Positions 1 through 7,043 of a stretch of 15,551 nt of DNA are shown here, one piece after another. The notes under the pieces were generated by a model. It was not told the DNA's origin. It made no database searches and saw only the letters and a program-made list of their open reading frames with translations. Position 1 is the first letter of the stretch. The number at the start of each line of letters is the position of its first letter. This DNA comes from an uncultured Allobaculum sp. (GTDB lineage: Bacteria; Bacillota_I; Bacilli_A; Erysipelotrichales; Erysipelotrichaceae). The position numbers and the translations under genes were made by a program. Location: positions 1 to 15,551 of the forward strand of contig CAJTLE010000069.1 in assembly GCA_910577085.1 (NCBI GenBank). Reading direction: 5' to 3'.

Positions 1-102
<102 letters not shown>

Positions 103-212
103 ATATTGACTCAACGCTATTGCGTTTTATTTCGTGAATTGATTATTGAAGTATTAAGTGTTGTTCAAGAATCGACGTGTTAATTTCGAATATTGAATTG
201 TCTGTAATCAGA

Positions 213-226
213 GTTTTCAAAGAGCC
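213..226 (-). promoter_or_regulatory. rrn boxA antitermination element
   Basis: The minus strand reads GGCTCTTTGAAAAC, matching the boxA element of Firmicutes rrn leaders (CTCTTTGAAAAC type), recognised by NusB/NusE as part of rRNA antitermination. It lies about 110 nt upstream of the mature 16S 5' end and directly downstream of a hairpin, as expected for a leader nut-like site. Confidence 0.7.
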
Positions 227-232
227 ATCTGT

Positions 233-259
233 TTGTGAGTGAATCAATTTCCCTCACAA
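233..259 (-). promoter_or_regulatory. Leader hairpin before boxA (boxB-like)
   Basis: Perfect 7-bp arms TTGTGAG (233-239) and CTCACAA (253-259) flank a 13-nt loop. It falls within the first roughly 30 nt of a transcript started at P1 and ends 6 nt before boxA on the transcript. The order hairpin then boxA matches boxB-boxA leaders. The outer arm bases are the same as those of the two palindromes upstream of P1 and P2, so it may be a third copy of that motif. Confidence 0.5.
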
Positions 260-268
260 GGCTTGTTT

Positions 269-297
269 ATCTTATCATCTGCCAGATAAGAAGTCAA
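269..297 (-). promoter_or_regulatory. rrn promoter P1
   Basis: On the minus strand: -35 TTGACT (292-297), 17-bp spacer, -10 TAAGAT (269-274). The expected start is a G near position 262, which would fit the GTP-initiated, stringently controlled rrn promoters known in Firmicutes. It lies about 160 bp upstream of mature 16S. Confidence 0.75.
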
Positions 298-303
298 CAT
301 CTT

Positions 304-331
304 TTGTGAAATATTTTTAATAATTTCACAA
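304..331 (-). promoter_or_regulatory. AT-rich palindrome upstream of P1
   Basis: Perfect 9-bp inverted repeat, TTGTGAAAT (304-312) and ATTTCACAA (323-331), with an AT-only 10-bp centre. It sits 6 bp upstream of the P1 -35 hexamer, covering roughly -42 to -69. That is where an rrn UP element or an upstream activator site would be. A near copy stands at the same distance from P2. Confidence 0.6.
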
Positions 332-405
332 TCTACGTTTTGTTCGATATCTAAAGATGATTTGCGTTTTGGTTTGACCAGTAGTCGTTCCCTTAACGCT
401 CATAT

Positions 406-434
406 AGGATACCATCTGTCCTGACCAAGGTCAA
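406..434 (-). promoter_or_regulatory. rrn promoter P2
   Basis: On the minus strand: -35 TTGACC (429-434), 17-bp spacer, -10 TATCCT (406-411). It lies 137 bp upstream of P1 with the same spacer length; tandem promoters are usual for rrn operons. Confidence 0.65.
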
Positions 435-440
435 GTGTTT

Positions 441-467
441 TTGTGAAAATATTTTATAAATTCACAA
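441..467 (-). promoter_or_regulatory. AT-rich palindrome upstream of P2
   Basis: TTGTGAA (441-447) and TTCACAA (461-467) enclose a 13-bp AT-only centre. It begins 6 bp upstream of the P2 -35, exactly as the related palindrome does at P1. Its right arm overlaps the putative -10 of the more distal promoter P3 (465-470), so a bound protein could affect both. Confidence 0.6.
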
Positions 468-494
468 TTAGATGATTTGGAGAAAATCTGTCAA
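465..494 (-). promoter_or_regulatory. Putative rrn promoter P3
   Basis: On the minus strand: consensus -35 TTGACA (489-494), 18-bp spacer, weak -10 TAATTG (465-470). There is no palindrome at its upstream side. Supported mainly by the perfect -35 and its place in the promoter array. Confidence 0.35.
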
Positions 495-560
495 TGACAG
501 CTTCTGTTCATCTTTGGTAATCCAGCTTGCTGTTTTTCGGACTTGAATAACAACTTAGCC

Positions 561-590
561 ATACTACTTTGTTCTTAGAGTTTCTGTCAA
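561..590 (-). promoter_or_regulatory. Putative rrn promoter P4
   Basis: On the minus strand: consensus -35 TTGACA (585-590), 18-bp spacer, -10 TAGTAT (561-566). It is the most distal candidate, downstream of the deoC terminator, so transcription from here would enter the rrn leader. The remaining DNA up to the terminator (591-707) shows nothing I can assign. Confidence 0.4.
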
Positions 591-707
591 CGCATTTTCT
601 CAAATTGTCGGTTTAAAGTCGGATGACAGTGCTTTCCATCAAAAATCAGGTGGTTTTCAGCAAAAAACGTGGTATCAACGTCCTCCAATTCTCCTTTGAA
701 AATCCAC

Positions 708-740
708 AAAAAAGGCGGATGAAGTTCTTCTTCATTCGCC
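708..740 (-). terminator. Rho-independent terminator of the deo operon
   Basis: Stem arms 714-724 and 730-740 (GGCGGATGAAG / CTTCATTCGCC, 11 bp with one G-U pair) with a 5-nt loop. On the minus strand this is followed by six T (708-713). It lies 50 nt after the deoC stop codon and before the rrn promoters, so it insulates them. Confidence 0.88.
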
Positions 741-790
741 GTTTTCTATCTTAGAGGGTTACACCTTGGGTTTTTAGCCTTTTCTCTGGC

Positions 791-1447
791 TTATTTCTGA
801 TTTGCTTTCGCGATTTTAACCAGTCGGCTGGCACCTAAGCGGTCAGCGCCCAGTTCCACGAGCTTTTCAGCGTCTTCCATGGTCCCAATACCGCCGGAAG
901 CTTTGACTTTTACCTTTGGATCTGAATATTTGCGAAGTAGTTCTACGTCTTCAAAGGTAGCACCACCTTTGGAGAATCCGGTAGAGGTTTTGATATATTC
1001 AGCACCGGACTCATTGACAACTTTGCACATCCGAATCTTTTCGTCTTCAGTCAGGTCGCAGCATTCAACAATGACCTTCAACAAGGCATCTGGAATGGCT
1101 TCGCGAACCTGGCGGATTTCATCCAGGACCAGATCATCGCGGTTATCTTTGACCCAGCCTAAGTTGATGACCATATCAACTTCGGTCGCGCCGTTTTCCA
1201 CTGCATCTTTAGCCGCTGTAACTTTGACGGCTGTGGTGTCATAGCCATTTGGAAAACCGATGACGGTGCATACCGGGATTTTGCCTTCTGCATAGTCACT
1301 TGCCTGTTTGACATAGCTGGCTGGAATGCATACGGATGCACAGTCAAATGCGATGCCGTCATCGACAATCTGACGGATTTCATCCCATGTTGCAGTTGTA
1401 GACAGTAATGTATGGTCGACTTTTTTCAGAATTTCTTTTTCATTCAT
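791..1447 (-). CDS. deoC: Deoxyribose-phosphate aldolase
   Basis: Class I aldolase, cytosolic, splitting 2-deoxyribose-5-phosphate into glyceraldehyde-3-phosphate and acetaldehyde, the last step of deoxynucleoside catabolism. The 218-residue TIM-barrel product has the family length. The Schiff-base lysine is K153 in YIKTSTGF, the second active-site lysine K182 in VKASGGIG, and the relay aspartate D91 in EVDMVIN. I chose ATG at 1447: AGGTG lies about 6 nt upstream of it. The in-frame GTG at 1456 is part of that SD and is a poorer start. The gene is last in the deoD-to-deoC cluster, 219 bp after deoB, and is followed by a strong terminator. The wide gap with two dyads means it could have its own control, but I see no convincing promoter there. 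Confidence 0.97.
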   Translation of the reverse strand: MNEKEILKKVDHTLLSTTATWDEIRQIVDDGIAFDCASVCIPASYVKQASDYAEGKIPVCTVIGFPNGYDTTAVKVTAAKDAVENGATEVDMVINLGWVKDNRDDLVLDEIRQVREAIPDALLKVIVECCDLTEDEKIRMCKVVNESGAEYIKTSTGFSKGGATFEDVELLRKYSDPKVKVKASGGIGTMEDAEKLVELGADRLGASRLVKIAKANQK

Positions 1448-1666
1448 TGTATTCACCTGGACTTACAATCTGACAGAGCAGTACTGCTGATCTGATTTCC
1501 CAGAAAGAAGCACTGCCCTGTACAGATGATTATTTCTTGTGATCGATGTCTGGTTTCGAAATTCAGGTTCCGTTTGCCTTCTGAATTTCTATTCAGTCTC
1601 GAATTCTACTCAAGTCTATTTTTGTATTTTGGGCTTTTGTCTTTTCGATGATTTCAGTCTGTATGT
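1448..1666 (-). other. deoB-deoC intergenic region with two dyads
   Basis: Non-coding 219 bp. It holds a perfect 12-bp palindrome AGCAGTACTGCT (1477-1488), about 30 nt before the deoC start. It also holds a 9-bp inverted repeat GAAATTCAG/CTGAATTTC (1558-1566, 1581-1589) with a 14-nt loop. Neither has a T-run, so they are not classical terminators; they may be mRNA stabilising or processing hairpins. No SD-led ORF is seen. Confidence 0.5.
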
Positions 1667-2860
1667 TCAGTCAACGATTTCATCGAGGATTGATTCACCG
1701 ATCAGATGATCAGCTCTAGGTACATCGAAGTTATCGGAAATCGTTGCACCAATGACAGCAAAAGTATCCTTTTCTTCGAGCGGGCCGCCTTCCTTCATCG
1801 AAGGAGACCAGGCCAGGAATGGAACACGTTCACGAGTATGGTCGGTGCCTTTGAACGTTGGATCATTGCCATGGTCAGCTGTGATGATCAACAGGTCATC
1901 ATCGTTGAGGACTTTCATCAGTTCGCCGAGTTTTTCATCGAAGCGTTCAACTTCTTCGCCATAGCCAACTGGGTTGCGGCGATGGCCCCATTTGGCATCA
2001 AAGTCAACGAGGTTGACGAAGCATAAGCCATAGAATTCACATTTGGCGATATCAATGGTCTGCTCCATGCCATGGACAGAAGACTGGGATTTATTGGATT
2101 CCGTCAGACCCTGGCCATCGAAAATGTCATAAATCTTGCCGACAGAGATGGTTTCCAGGCCTGCCTGTTTGAGAGCATCCAGATCGGTTTTATCGAATGG
2201 CTGCAAAGCATAGTCATGACGATTGGCAGTACGGGTAAAGTGACCTTTGGTCTTGCCGACATATGGACGGGCAATGACACGGCCAACCTTCCATTCTGGT
2301 TTCATCGTGATTTCACGGGCAATTTCGCAATATTTGTATAACGTATCCAGGCCCATAGTTTCTTCGTTGCCACAGATCTGTAAAACAGAGTCAGCCGAAG
2401 TATAAACAATCAGATGGCCTTCGTTGATTTCTTCTTCACCCAGTTCATCAAGGATTTCCGTTCCGCTGGCAGCCTTGTTACCGATAATTTTACGGCCGGT
2501 TCTTTCTTCCAGCTCCGCAATCAGTTCAGGTGGGAAACCATGATCAGTAAAGGTTACAAATGGTTCTTTTGTTTCAAGACCCATCATTTCCCAATGGCCG
2601 GTCATTGTATCCTTACCATTGGATTTTTCGCGCAGAGTCGTATATTTGGCCATTGGTTTTTCAACCGGGTCTACGCCCTGCAGGTGATGGAGATTGGCCA
2701 GACCAAGTTTTTGAAGGTTTGGAATTTTCCAGTGGTCCATATGTTCAGCAATATGGCCCATGGTATCAGATCCGACATCTCCAAACTTGGCGGCATCCGG
2801 TTCTTCACCGGCTCCAAAAGAGTCGATGACGATTGTAAAGATTCGATTGTATTTTTTCAT
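1667..2860 (-). CDS. deoB: Phosphopentomutase
   Basis: Interconverts (deoxy)ribose-1-phosphate and (deoxy)ribose-5-phosphate, linking nucleoside phosphorylases to DeoC and the pentose phosphate pathway. It is a 397-residue alkaline-phosphatase superfamily enzyme of normal length (about 390-410). The metal and catalytic residues are in place: D13 in VIDSFGAG; the phosphorylated threonine T85 in GKDTMTGHWE; D288 and H293 in the VDFDAKWGHRR block; D329/H330 in TADHGND; H341 in TDHTRE. T85 has the same number as in the B. cereus enzyme. The ATG is 5 bp downstream of the nupQ stop. An AAAGGA lies inside the end of nupQ, about 14 nt before the start, longer than ideal, so translational coupling to nupQ is likely. 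Belongs to the importer operon. Confidence 0.98.
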   Translation of the reverse strand: MKKYNRIFTIVIDSFGAGEEPDAAKFGDVGSDTMGHIAEHMDHWKIPNLQKLGLANLHHLQGVDPVEKPMAKYTTLREKSNGKDTMTGHWEMMGLETKEPFVTFTDHGFPPELIAELEERTGRKIIGNKAASGTEILDELGEEEINEGHLIVYTSADSVLQICGNEETMGLDTLYKYCEIAREITMKPEWKVGRVIARPYVGKTKGHFTRTANRHDYALQPFDKTDLDALKQAGLETISVGKIYDIFDGQGLTESNKSQSSVHGMEQTIDIAKCEFYGLCFVNLVDFDAKWGHRRNPVGYGEEVERFDEKLGELMKVLNDDDLLIITADHGNDPTFKGTDHTRERVPFLAWSPSMKEGGPLEEKDTFAVIGATISDNFDVPRADHLIGESILDEIVD

Positions 2861-2865
2861 ATTGT

Positions 2866-3783
2866 TTAACGCCGTCCTTTAATATACGGCACACCATCTG
2901 CTTTTGGTGCGTTCGATTTTCCGACAAAGAGCATGAGGATCAAAATCGTCATGACGTACGGAAGCATAGCAATGATCTGTGTTGGAAGTCCGCCAGTACC
3001 GCCGCCAAAGACAACGGTTAACGCCTGGGCAAAGCCAAACAGCAGGCAGGCCAGGTAAGCACCATGTGGCAGCCAGCGGCCAAAGATAACCGCAGCCAGT
3101 GCCATATAGCCCTGACCGGCAATCGATGTCTGCGAGAACTGGGCAACGATAGACAGAGTAACAGCAGCTCCACCCATGCCGGCAAGGAATCCAGACAGGA
3201 TTACGCAGATATAACGAACGAGTTTGACATTGACACCTAAGGTATCTGCAGCAGCCGGGTTTTCACCGACGGCACGAATGCGCAGACCCCATTTGGTGTG
3301 ATAGATCACAAACCAGGCAATCGCAACCAGAATAATCGCGATGACAACCATCATATCGACATTCAGATTGCCCAGTATGCCGCTGGCATTGGGTCCAAAG
3401 AGTTTTGGCAGTTTGTTGGCAACAGGCTGAGTAACAGCGGAGCCATCAAACGCAAGACGACAGAAGAATAATGCTAAGGCAGGACCAATCAGGTTTAAGG
3501 CAACGCCCGACACTGTCTGGTCAGCATGGAATTCGATCGAGGCAATCGCATGGAATAACGCCAGGCAGGCACCGGAAATACCGGCACAGAGGACACCCAG
3601 CCATGGATTGCCGCTGAAATAACCAACACTCGCTCCGACGAAGGCACCAATGGTCATCATGCCCTCCATGCCGATGTTTGTAACACCGGAAAGTTCAGAG
3701 ATTACCCCGCCTAAGGCCGCAAAAGCCATCGGGGTTGCATACATCATCGTAATACCGATGATCAGAGTCAGAGTATTCAACAT
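2866..3783 (-). CDS. nupQ: Nucleoside ABC transporter permease (NupQ/YufQ type)
   Basis: Second membrane subunit of a BMP-type nucleoside importer. The 305-residue, highly hydrophobic protein belongs to the BPD_transp_2 permease family. About eight hydrophobic segments are visible (roughly 5-25, 40-57, 62-82, 95-112, 143-162, 188-210, 225-257, 268-288). The N-terminal GVTNIGMEGMM motif (33-43) and the cytoplasmic coupling loop RAVGENPAAADTLGV (170-184) identify the family. It pairs with the longer permease NupP: the two genes overlap by 7 bp (ATGTTGA), so translation is coupled. The C-terminus is short and basic (KGRR). Guanosine, other purine nucleosides or a broad range are possible substrates; the sequence alone does not decide. 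Confidence 0.93.
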   Translation of the reverse strand: MLNTLTLIIGITMMYATPMAFAALGGVISELSGVTNIGMEGMMTIGAFVGASVGYFSGNPWLGVLCAGISGACLALFHAIASIEFHADQTVSGVALNLIGPALALFFCRLAFDGSAVTQPVANKLPKLFGPNASGILGNLNVDMMVVIAIILVAIAWFVIYHTKWGLRIRAVGENPAAADTLGVNVKLVRYICVILSGFLAGMGGAAVTLSIVAQFSQTSIAGQGYMALAAVIFGRWLPHGAYLACLLFGFAQALTVVFGGGTGGLPTQIIAMLPYVMTILILMLFVGKSNAPKADGVPYIKGRR

Positions 3784-4940
3784 GAAGCAGCGCCTCCTTT
3801 CGCTGCCCGCGCCTGTTCTTTGCGCTTGAGCACTTGTCTTGCCTCCATGCGGTCTGCAATGACTACAACAACATCCTTCAGGGCAACCAGGAATACGATG
3901 GTACCGATCAGGATATTAATGATTTCACTTGGCGCGCCAATCATATACTGAATAGACTGACCTGCATACAGAAGGCCGCCAAACAGGAAACCAGAGAAAA
4001 TACATCCAATAGGACTGCCATCTGCGATAAACGCAACTGACAGACCATTCAGACCGTTGCCTTCAAAGGCAGCCAGCTGCATGACGGCGTGTGGAGCGTT
4101 GCCGGCGATATTTAAGGCGCCTGCAAGACCAGCCAGAGCACCAGAAATCAGCATGGCCTGAATCATATTTTTCTTGACATCAATGCCCGCAAATTCAGCG
4201 GCATCTTTGTTGTCACCAACCGCGCGCAGCTGATAGCCCTTGGTCGTGCGATAGAGCACGTAAGCCATCAGGATTGCCAGGGCGATGGCGAAGATAAATC
4301 CAGCGTTGAAATCTGTTCGCAGAATATCTCCAATATATGGATGATCCGTCATGAACTGGCCAGCTTCGGCCGTGGATTTCCAGTTTGGAAAGAACGTTGT
4401 CCAGCCGGCCTGGTCAATTGGATACGCACCGGATGTGTTGGGTTTATGGAAAGCATCCAGGTTAATGATCCAGTTGGAAAAATACAGGGCGATCCAGTTG
4501 AGCATGATTCCTGAAATAACTTCATGAATTTTAAAGCGTGCTTTTAACCAGCCGGAAAAAGCACCATATAAGGCACCCGCTGCAATACCAGCCAGTAAAA
4601 CCAGCGGCAGCTGGAGAATGGCTGGCAGATGGATGGAAATGCCCACCAGGTTGGCAGCCAGAGCACCGACGATGTACTGACCTTCGGCGCCAATATTAAA
4701 CAGGCCCATCTTATAGGCGAAAGCAACCGAAACACCAGTCAGAATCAACGGTGTAGATTTGACGACAATATTGGCCAGGTATTTTGGACGGCCGATAATG
4801 CCGGTCAGTAATGCATGAAAAGCTGCAAATGGGTTATATCCGGCAAAGGACAGGATAAAACCCGCAAGAATAAAGCCAAATAAAATGGCAATCAGAGTTC
4901 CCGTTACCGGTTTTTTGAGAATTTGAATGAAGCGTGTCAT
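3777..4940 (-). CDS. nupP: Nucleoside ABC transporter permease (NupP/YufP type)
   Basis: First membrane subunit of the importer, 387 residues, BPD_transp_2 family, longer than its partner because of a loop around residues 160-210 rich in aromatic and polar residues. Hydrophobic segments lie at about 15-35, 60-78, 85-105, 108-130, 140-160, 212-231, 258-280, 310-328 and 340-362. Key motifs are FNIGAEGQYIVG (81-92) and the ATPase-coupling loop RAVGDNKDAAEFAGI (239-253). The C-terminal tail (363-387) is basic and Ala-rich. It overlaps nupO by 4 bp (ATGA) and nupQ by 7 bp, a tightly coupled three-gene transporter unit. Confidence 0.93.
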   Translation of the reverse strand: MTRFIQILKKPVTGTLIAILFGFILAGFILSFAGYNPFAAFHALLTGIIGRPKYLANIVVKSTPLILTGVSVAFAYKMGLFNIGAEGQYIVGALAANLVGISIHLPAILQLPLVLLAGIAAGALYGAFSGWLKARFKIHEVISGIMLNWIALYFSNWIINLDAFHKPNTSGAYPIDQAGWTTFFPNWKSTAEAGQFMTDHPYIGDILRTDFNAGFIFAIALAILMAYVLYRTTKGYQLRAVGDNKDAAEFAGIDVKKNMIQAMLISGALAGLAGALNIAGNAPHAVMQLAAFEGNGLNGLSVAFIADGSPIGCIFSGFLFGGLLYAGQSIQYMIGAPSEIINILIGTIVFLVALKDVVVVIADRMEARQVLKRKEQARAAKGGAASC

Positions 4941-6466
4941 GAGAGACTACCCCCTGCCATCAACAGACCAATTGTCTGTTCATCAACTTCACCCTGTTTG
5001 AATTCACCCTGAATATGACCGTCATAAATGACACCGATTCGATCGGAAACAGACATGACTTCATCCAGTTCCAGAGACACAAGCAGGACAGCTTTTCCTT
5101 TGTCTCTTTCTTTAATCAGCATGTTGTGCACTGTTTCAATTGCTCCAACATCCAGCCCACGGGTTGGCTGTACCGCAATCAGCAGATCCGGATCATTGGC
5201 AATTTCACGGGCGATAATGACTTTCTGCTGGTTACCACCCGAAAGGCCGCGGATTAAGTTCTTTTCGCAATCATCTGGACGGATATCGTATTCCTTGATG
5301 AGCTCTTTGGTTTCCTGCTCAATTGGTTTCGATTTGAGGATGCCATTTTTCGAATACGGTTCTTTCATATAGGTATCGAGAATGACATTTTCTTCTACCG
5401 TAAAATCAGGAATCAGTCCGCGTTTTTCACGGTCTTCGTGAATTGTAGAAATCTTGTGATTCATTGTATTGCGCGTCGTGGTGTTCTGGATTTCTTCACC
5501 GTTCATCGTGATCTTTCCAGAATCTGCTTTGCGCAGGTTGGTAATGACTTCGATCAGTTCCTTCTGACCATTGCCATCAATACCGGCCAGGCCATAGATT
5601 TCCCCTTTACGCAGTCTTAAATTCATATCTTTTAAGGCTGGAATGCCACGGGCATCTTTGGCATTGACATTTTCCATGGTGAAAACTTCTTCTTTTGGAA
5701 CAGCCGGCGTCTTTTCGACTTTCAGTTTGACTGCATGGCCAACCATCATGTCAGCCAGCTGGTTTTCATCGATGTTGATCAGAGCAACTGTATTAATCCA
5801 CTTGCCGCGGCGGATAATGGTGCAGTAATCCGAGGAAGCCAGGATCTCTTTTAATTTGTGCGTGATAATGATGATGGTTTTGCCATCTTTGACTAAACGC
5901 TGCATGATGATCATCAGCTCATTGATTTCCTGCGGGGTTAAAACGGCAGTCGGTTCATCCAGAATCAGAATATCCGCGCCGCGGTAAATTGCCTTCAGGA
6001 TTTCAACACGCTGCTGCATGCCGACGGAAATATCAGAAATCAATGCATCCGGATCAACTTCCAGGCCGTACTTGTCGACAAGAGCCTGGACATCGCTCTT
6101 GGCTTTTTTCATGTTCAGAACGCCAAAGCCGCTGCATGTTTCTTTTCCTAAAATAATGTTCTGGGCAACTGTAAAGTTCTCCACCAGCATAAAGTGCTGG
6201 TGCACCATGCCGATGCCATTGGCAATGGCAACGTTTGGGTTTTTCATATCCACTTTTTTACCATACAGGTAAATCTCGCCTTCATCCGGCTGATAAAGTC
6301 CATACAGGATATTCATCAAGGTCGTTTTTCCGGCACCGTTTTCACCTAAGATGGCGTGGATACTGCCTTTTTGCACATTCAGATCGACAGAATCCAGAGC
6401 GGTGTGGGTCCCAAACCGCTTGGTAATGCCATGCATCTGAACCGCATACTTATTATCGGGTACCAT
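4937..6466 (-). CDS. nupO: Nucleoside ABC transporter ATP-binding protein (NupO/YufO type)
   Basis: Double-domain ABC ATPase of 509 residues that powers nucleoside import with NupP/NupQ. Domain 1 is complete: Walker A GENGAGKTT (41-49), signature ISVGMQQRVEI (146-156), Walker B ILILDEPT (166-173), switch H203. Domain 2 is degenerate, as is normal for this sugar/nucleoside subfamily: GIDGNGQK (295-302) replaces Walker A, the signature is LSGGNQQKV (408-416), and QPTRGLD (433-439) has Q where Walker B carries the catalytic glutamate. Domain 1 is therefore expected to carry most hydrolysis. ATG at 6466 follows GGAGGTGAAGGAG, an unusually long SD tract. A 577-bp gap with structured RNA separates it from the lipoprotein gene, and the 5' UTR may control translation. 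Confidence 0.95.
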   Translation of the reverse strand: MVPDNKYAVQMHGITKRFGTHTALDSVDLNVQKGSIHAILGENGAGKTTLMNILYGLYQPDEGEIYLYGKKVDMKNPNVAIANGIGMVHQHFMLVENFTVAQNIILGKETCSGFGVLNMKKAKSDVQALVDKYGLEVDPDALISDISVGMQQRVEILKAIYRGADILILDEPTAVLTPQEINELMIIMQRLVKDGKTIIIITHKLKEILASSDYCTIIRRGKWINTVALINIDENQLADMMVGHAVKLKVEKTPAVPKEEVFTMENVNAKDARGIPALKDMNLRLRKGEIYGLAGIDGNGQKELIEVITNLRKADSGKITMNGEEIQNTTTRNTMNHKISTIHEDREKRGLIPDFTVEENVILDTYMKEPYSKNGILKSKPIEQETKELIKEYDIRPDDCEKNLIRGLSGGNQQKVIIAREIANDPDLLIAVQPTRGLDVGAIETVHNMLIKERDKGKAVLLVSLELDEVMSVSDRIGVIYDGHIQGEFKQGEVDEQTIGLLMAGGSLS

Positions 6467-6485
6467 AATGATATTGCTCCTTCAC

Positions 6486-6654
6486 CTCCAGAAACGCTCG
6501 GCGCCTTACAGGTCGCGGCCAGATCCCTCTGGTTTTTTCTGGAGACATTCGCTCGTTTTGAATGGAGCGCCATGCACAGACAAATTCTCTTTTGTCACTT
6601 AATCTTTTTGTCTCTTTCTTGATTTACGGATAAAGCGTAAAGAGAATTTTTGTC
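6486..6654 (-). promoter_or_regulatory. Structured 5' leader of nupO (candidate cis-regulatory RNA)
   Basis: In transcript order there are two consecutive structured domains. The upstream domain pairs GACAAAAATTCTCTTT (6654-6639) with AAAGAGAATTTGTC (6592-6579), with a 2-nt bulge, and encloses a 6-bp hairpin TTTACG/CGTAAA. The downstream domain is closed by a 9-bp stem CTCCAGAAA (6544-6536) / TTTCTGGAG (6494-6486). Inside it is CCAGA-GGGA-TCTGG, a hairpin with a GNRA-type tetraloop. The 3' arm of the closing stem includes a GGAG, and the stem ends 19 nt before the ATG. It matches no riboswitch class I can name. The pairing is read by eye, not folded. Confidence 0.4.
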
Positions 6655-6676
6655 GGCATTTTGATTTTTCTATACT

Positions 6677-6712
6677 TTTGTTTCTATGTTTGTTTCTATG
6701 TTTGTTTCTATG
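6677..6712. repeat. 12-bp perfect tandem repeat, three copies
   Basis: TTTGTTTCTATG occurs three times head to tail without mismatch, at 6677-6688, 6689-6700 and 6701-6712. It is non-coding and lies between the nupO leader and the lipoprotein gene's 3' hairpin. Copy number may vary between strains through slippage. Confidence 0.9.
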
Positions 6713-7043
6713 TTGGATGATTTGATTGTTTCAGTTTTTCTGATTCTGTCTGGAAAAGCTGCCTCAGGCAGCCTTCAGGTCCGGCTTTTTTGAATCTGCC
6801 GGTCTGAGACCTTCTCGTTTATTTCTGCCTGTTTCTGTCTGATCATTCCCACGTAATTATTCTTATATGAATATGAGCAGTGATGAATCCACTGAATCAG
6901 ACTGGATATTCAAAGTTCGAAGCGGATTCATCCCGGGCAAGGTCAGCCCAGAAAGACAGGCCATTGGCCCGGCTTTTAAAAACAGTCAAGGGCAAGTCAG
7001 CCAGAGGGCAGACCGCCAGTCAAAAAGCAGTCAGGCTTTGAAC
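6713..7043. other. Non-coding 3' flank of the lipoprotein gene with imperfect repeats
   Basis: No credible gene. The part nearest the lipoprotein stop carries an imperfect direct repeat: GGGCAAGGTCAGCCCAGA from 6935 and GGGCAAGTCAGCCAGAGG from 6989, 54 bp apart. CAGTCA-type hexamers also recur at 6983, 6994 (AAGTCA), 7017 and 7028. The pair CCGGC/GCCGG near 6781-6802 could form a further hairpin. Confidence 0.45.
6754..6772 (-). terminator. Candidate (partial) terminator after the lipoprotein gene
   Basis: GCTGCC (6758-6763) and GGCAGC (6767-6772) form a GC-rich 6-bp stem with a 3-nt loop, followed on the minus strand by only four T and then CC. It lies about 270 nt after the lipoprotein stop. 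The short T-run suggests partial termination or an mRNA end block. That would allow more binding protein than transporter, a known pattern for ABC operons. Confidence 0.45.

Noticed and set aside
304..467. Rex or CRP/FNR operators
   Set aside because: Arms resemble both, but the half-site spacing (13-14 bp between TTGTGAA and TTCACAA) is about 9-10 bp longer than Rex sites, and TGTGA-TCACA spacing is also too long for CRP.
1448..1456. GTG start giving deoC three extra codons
   Set aside because: The GTG is part of the AGGTG Shine-Dalgarno of the ATG at 1447, which has good spacing and matches the family N-terminus.
4937..6466. Defective second ATPase domain as evidence of a pseudogene
   Set aside because: The missing Walker A lysine and the Q in QPTRGLD are standard for this nucleoside/sugar ABC subfamily; the frame is full length.
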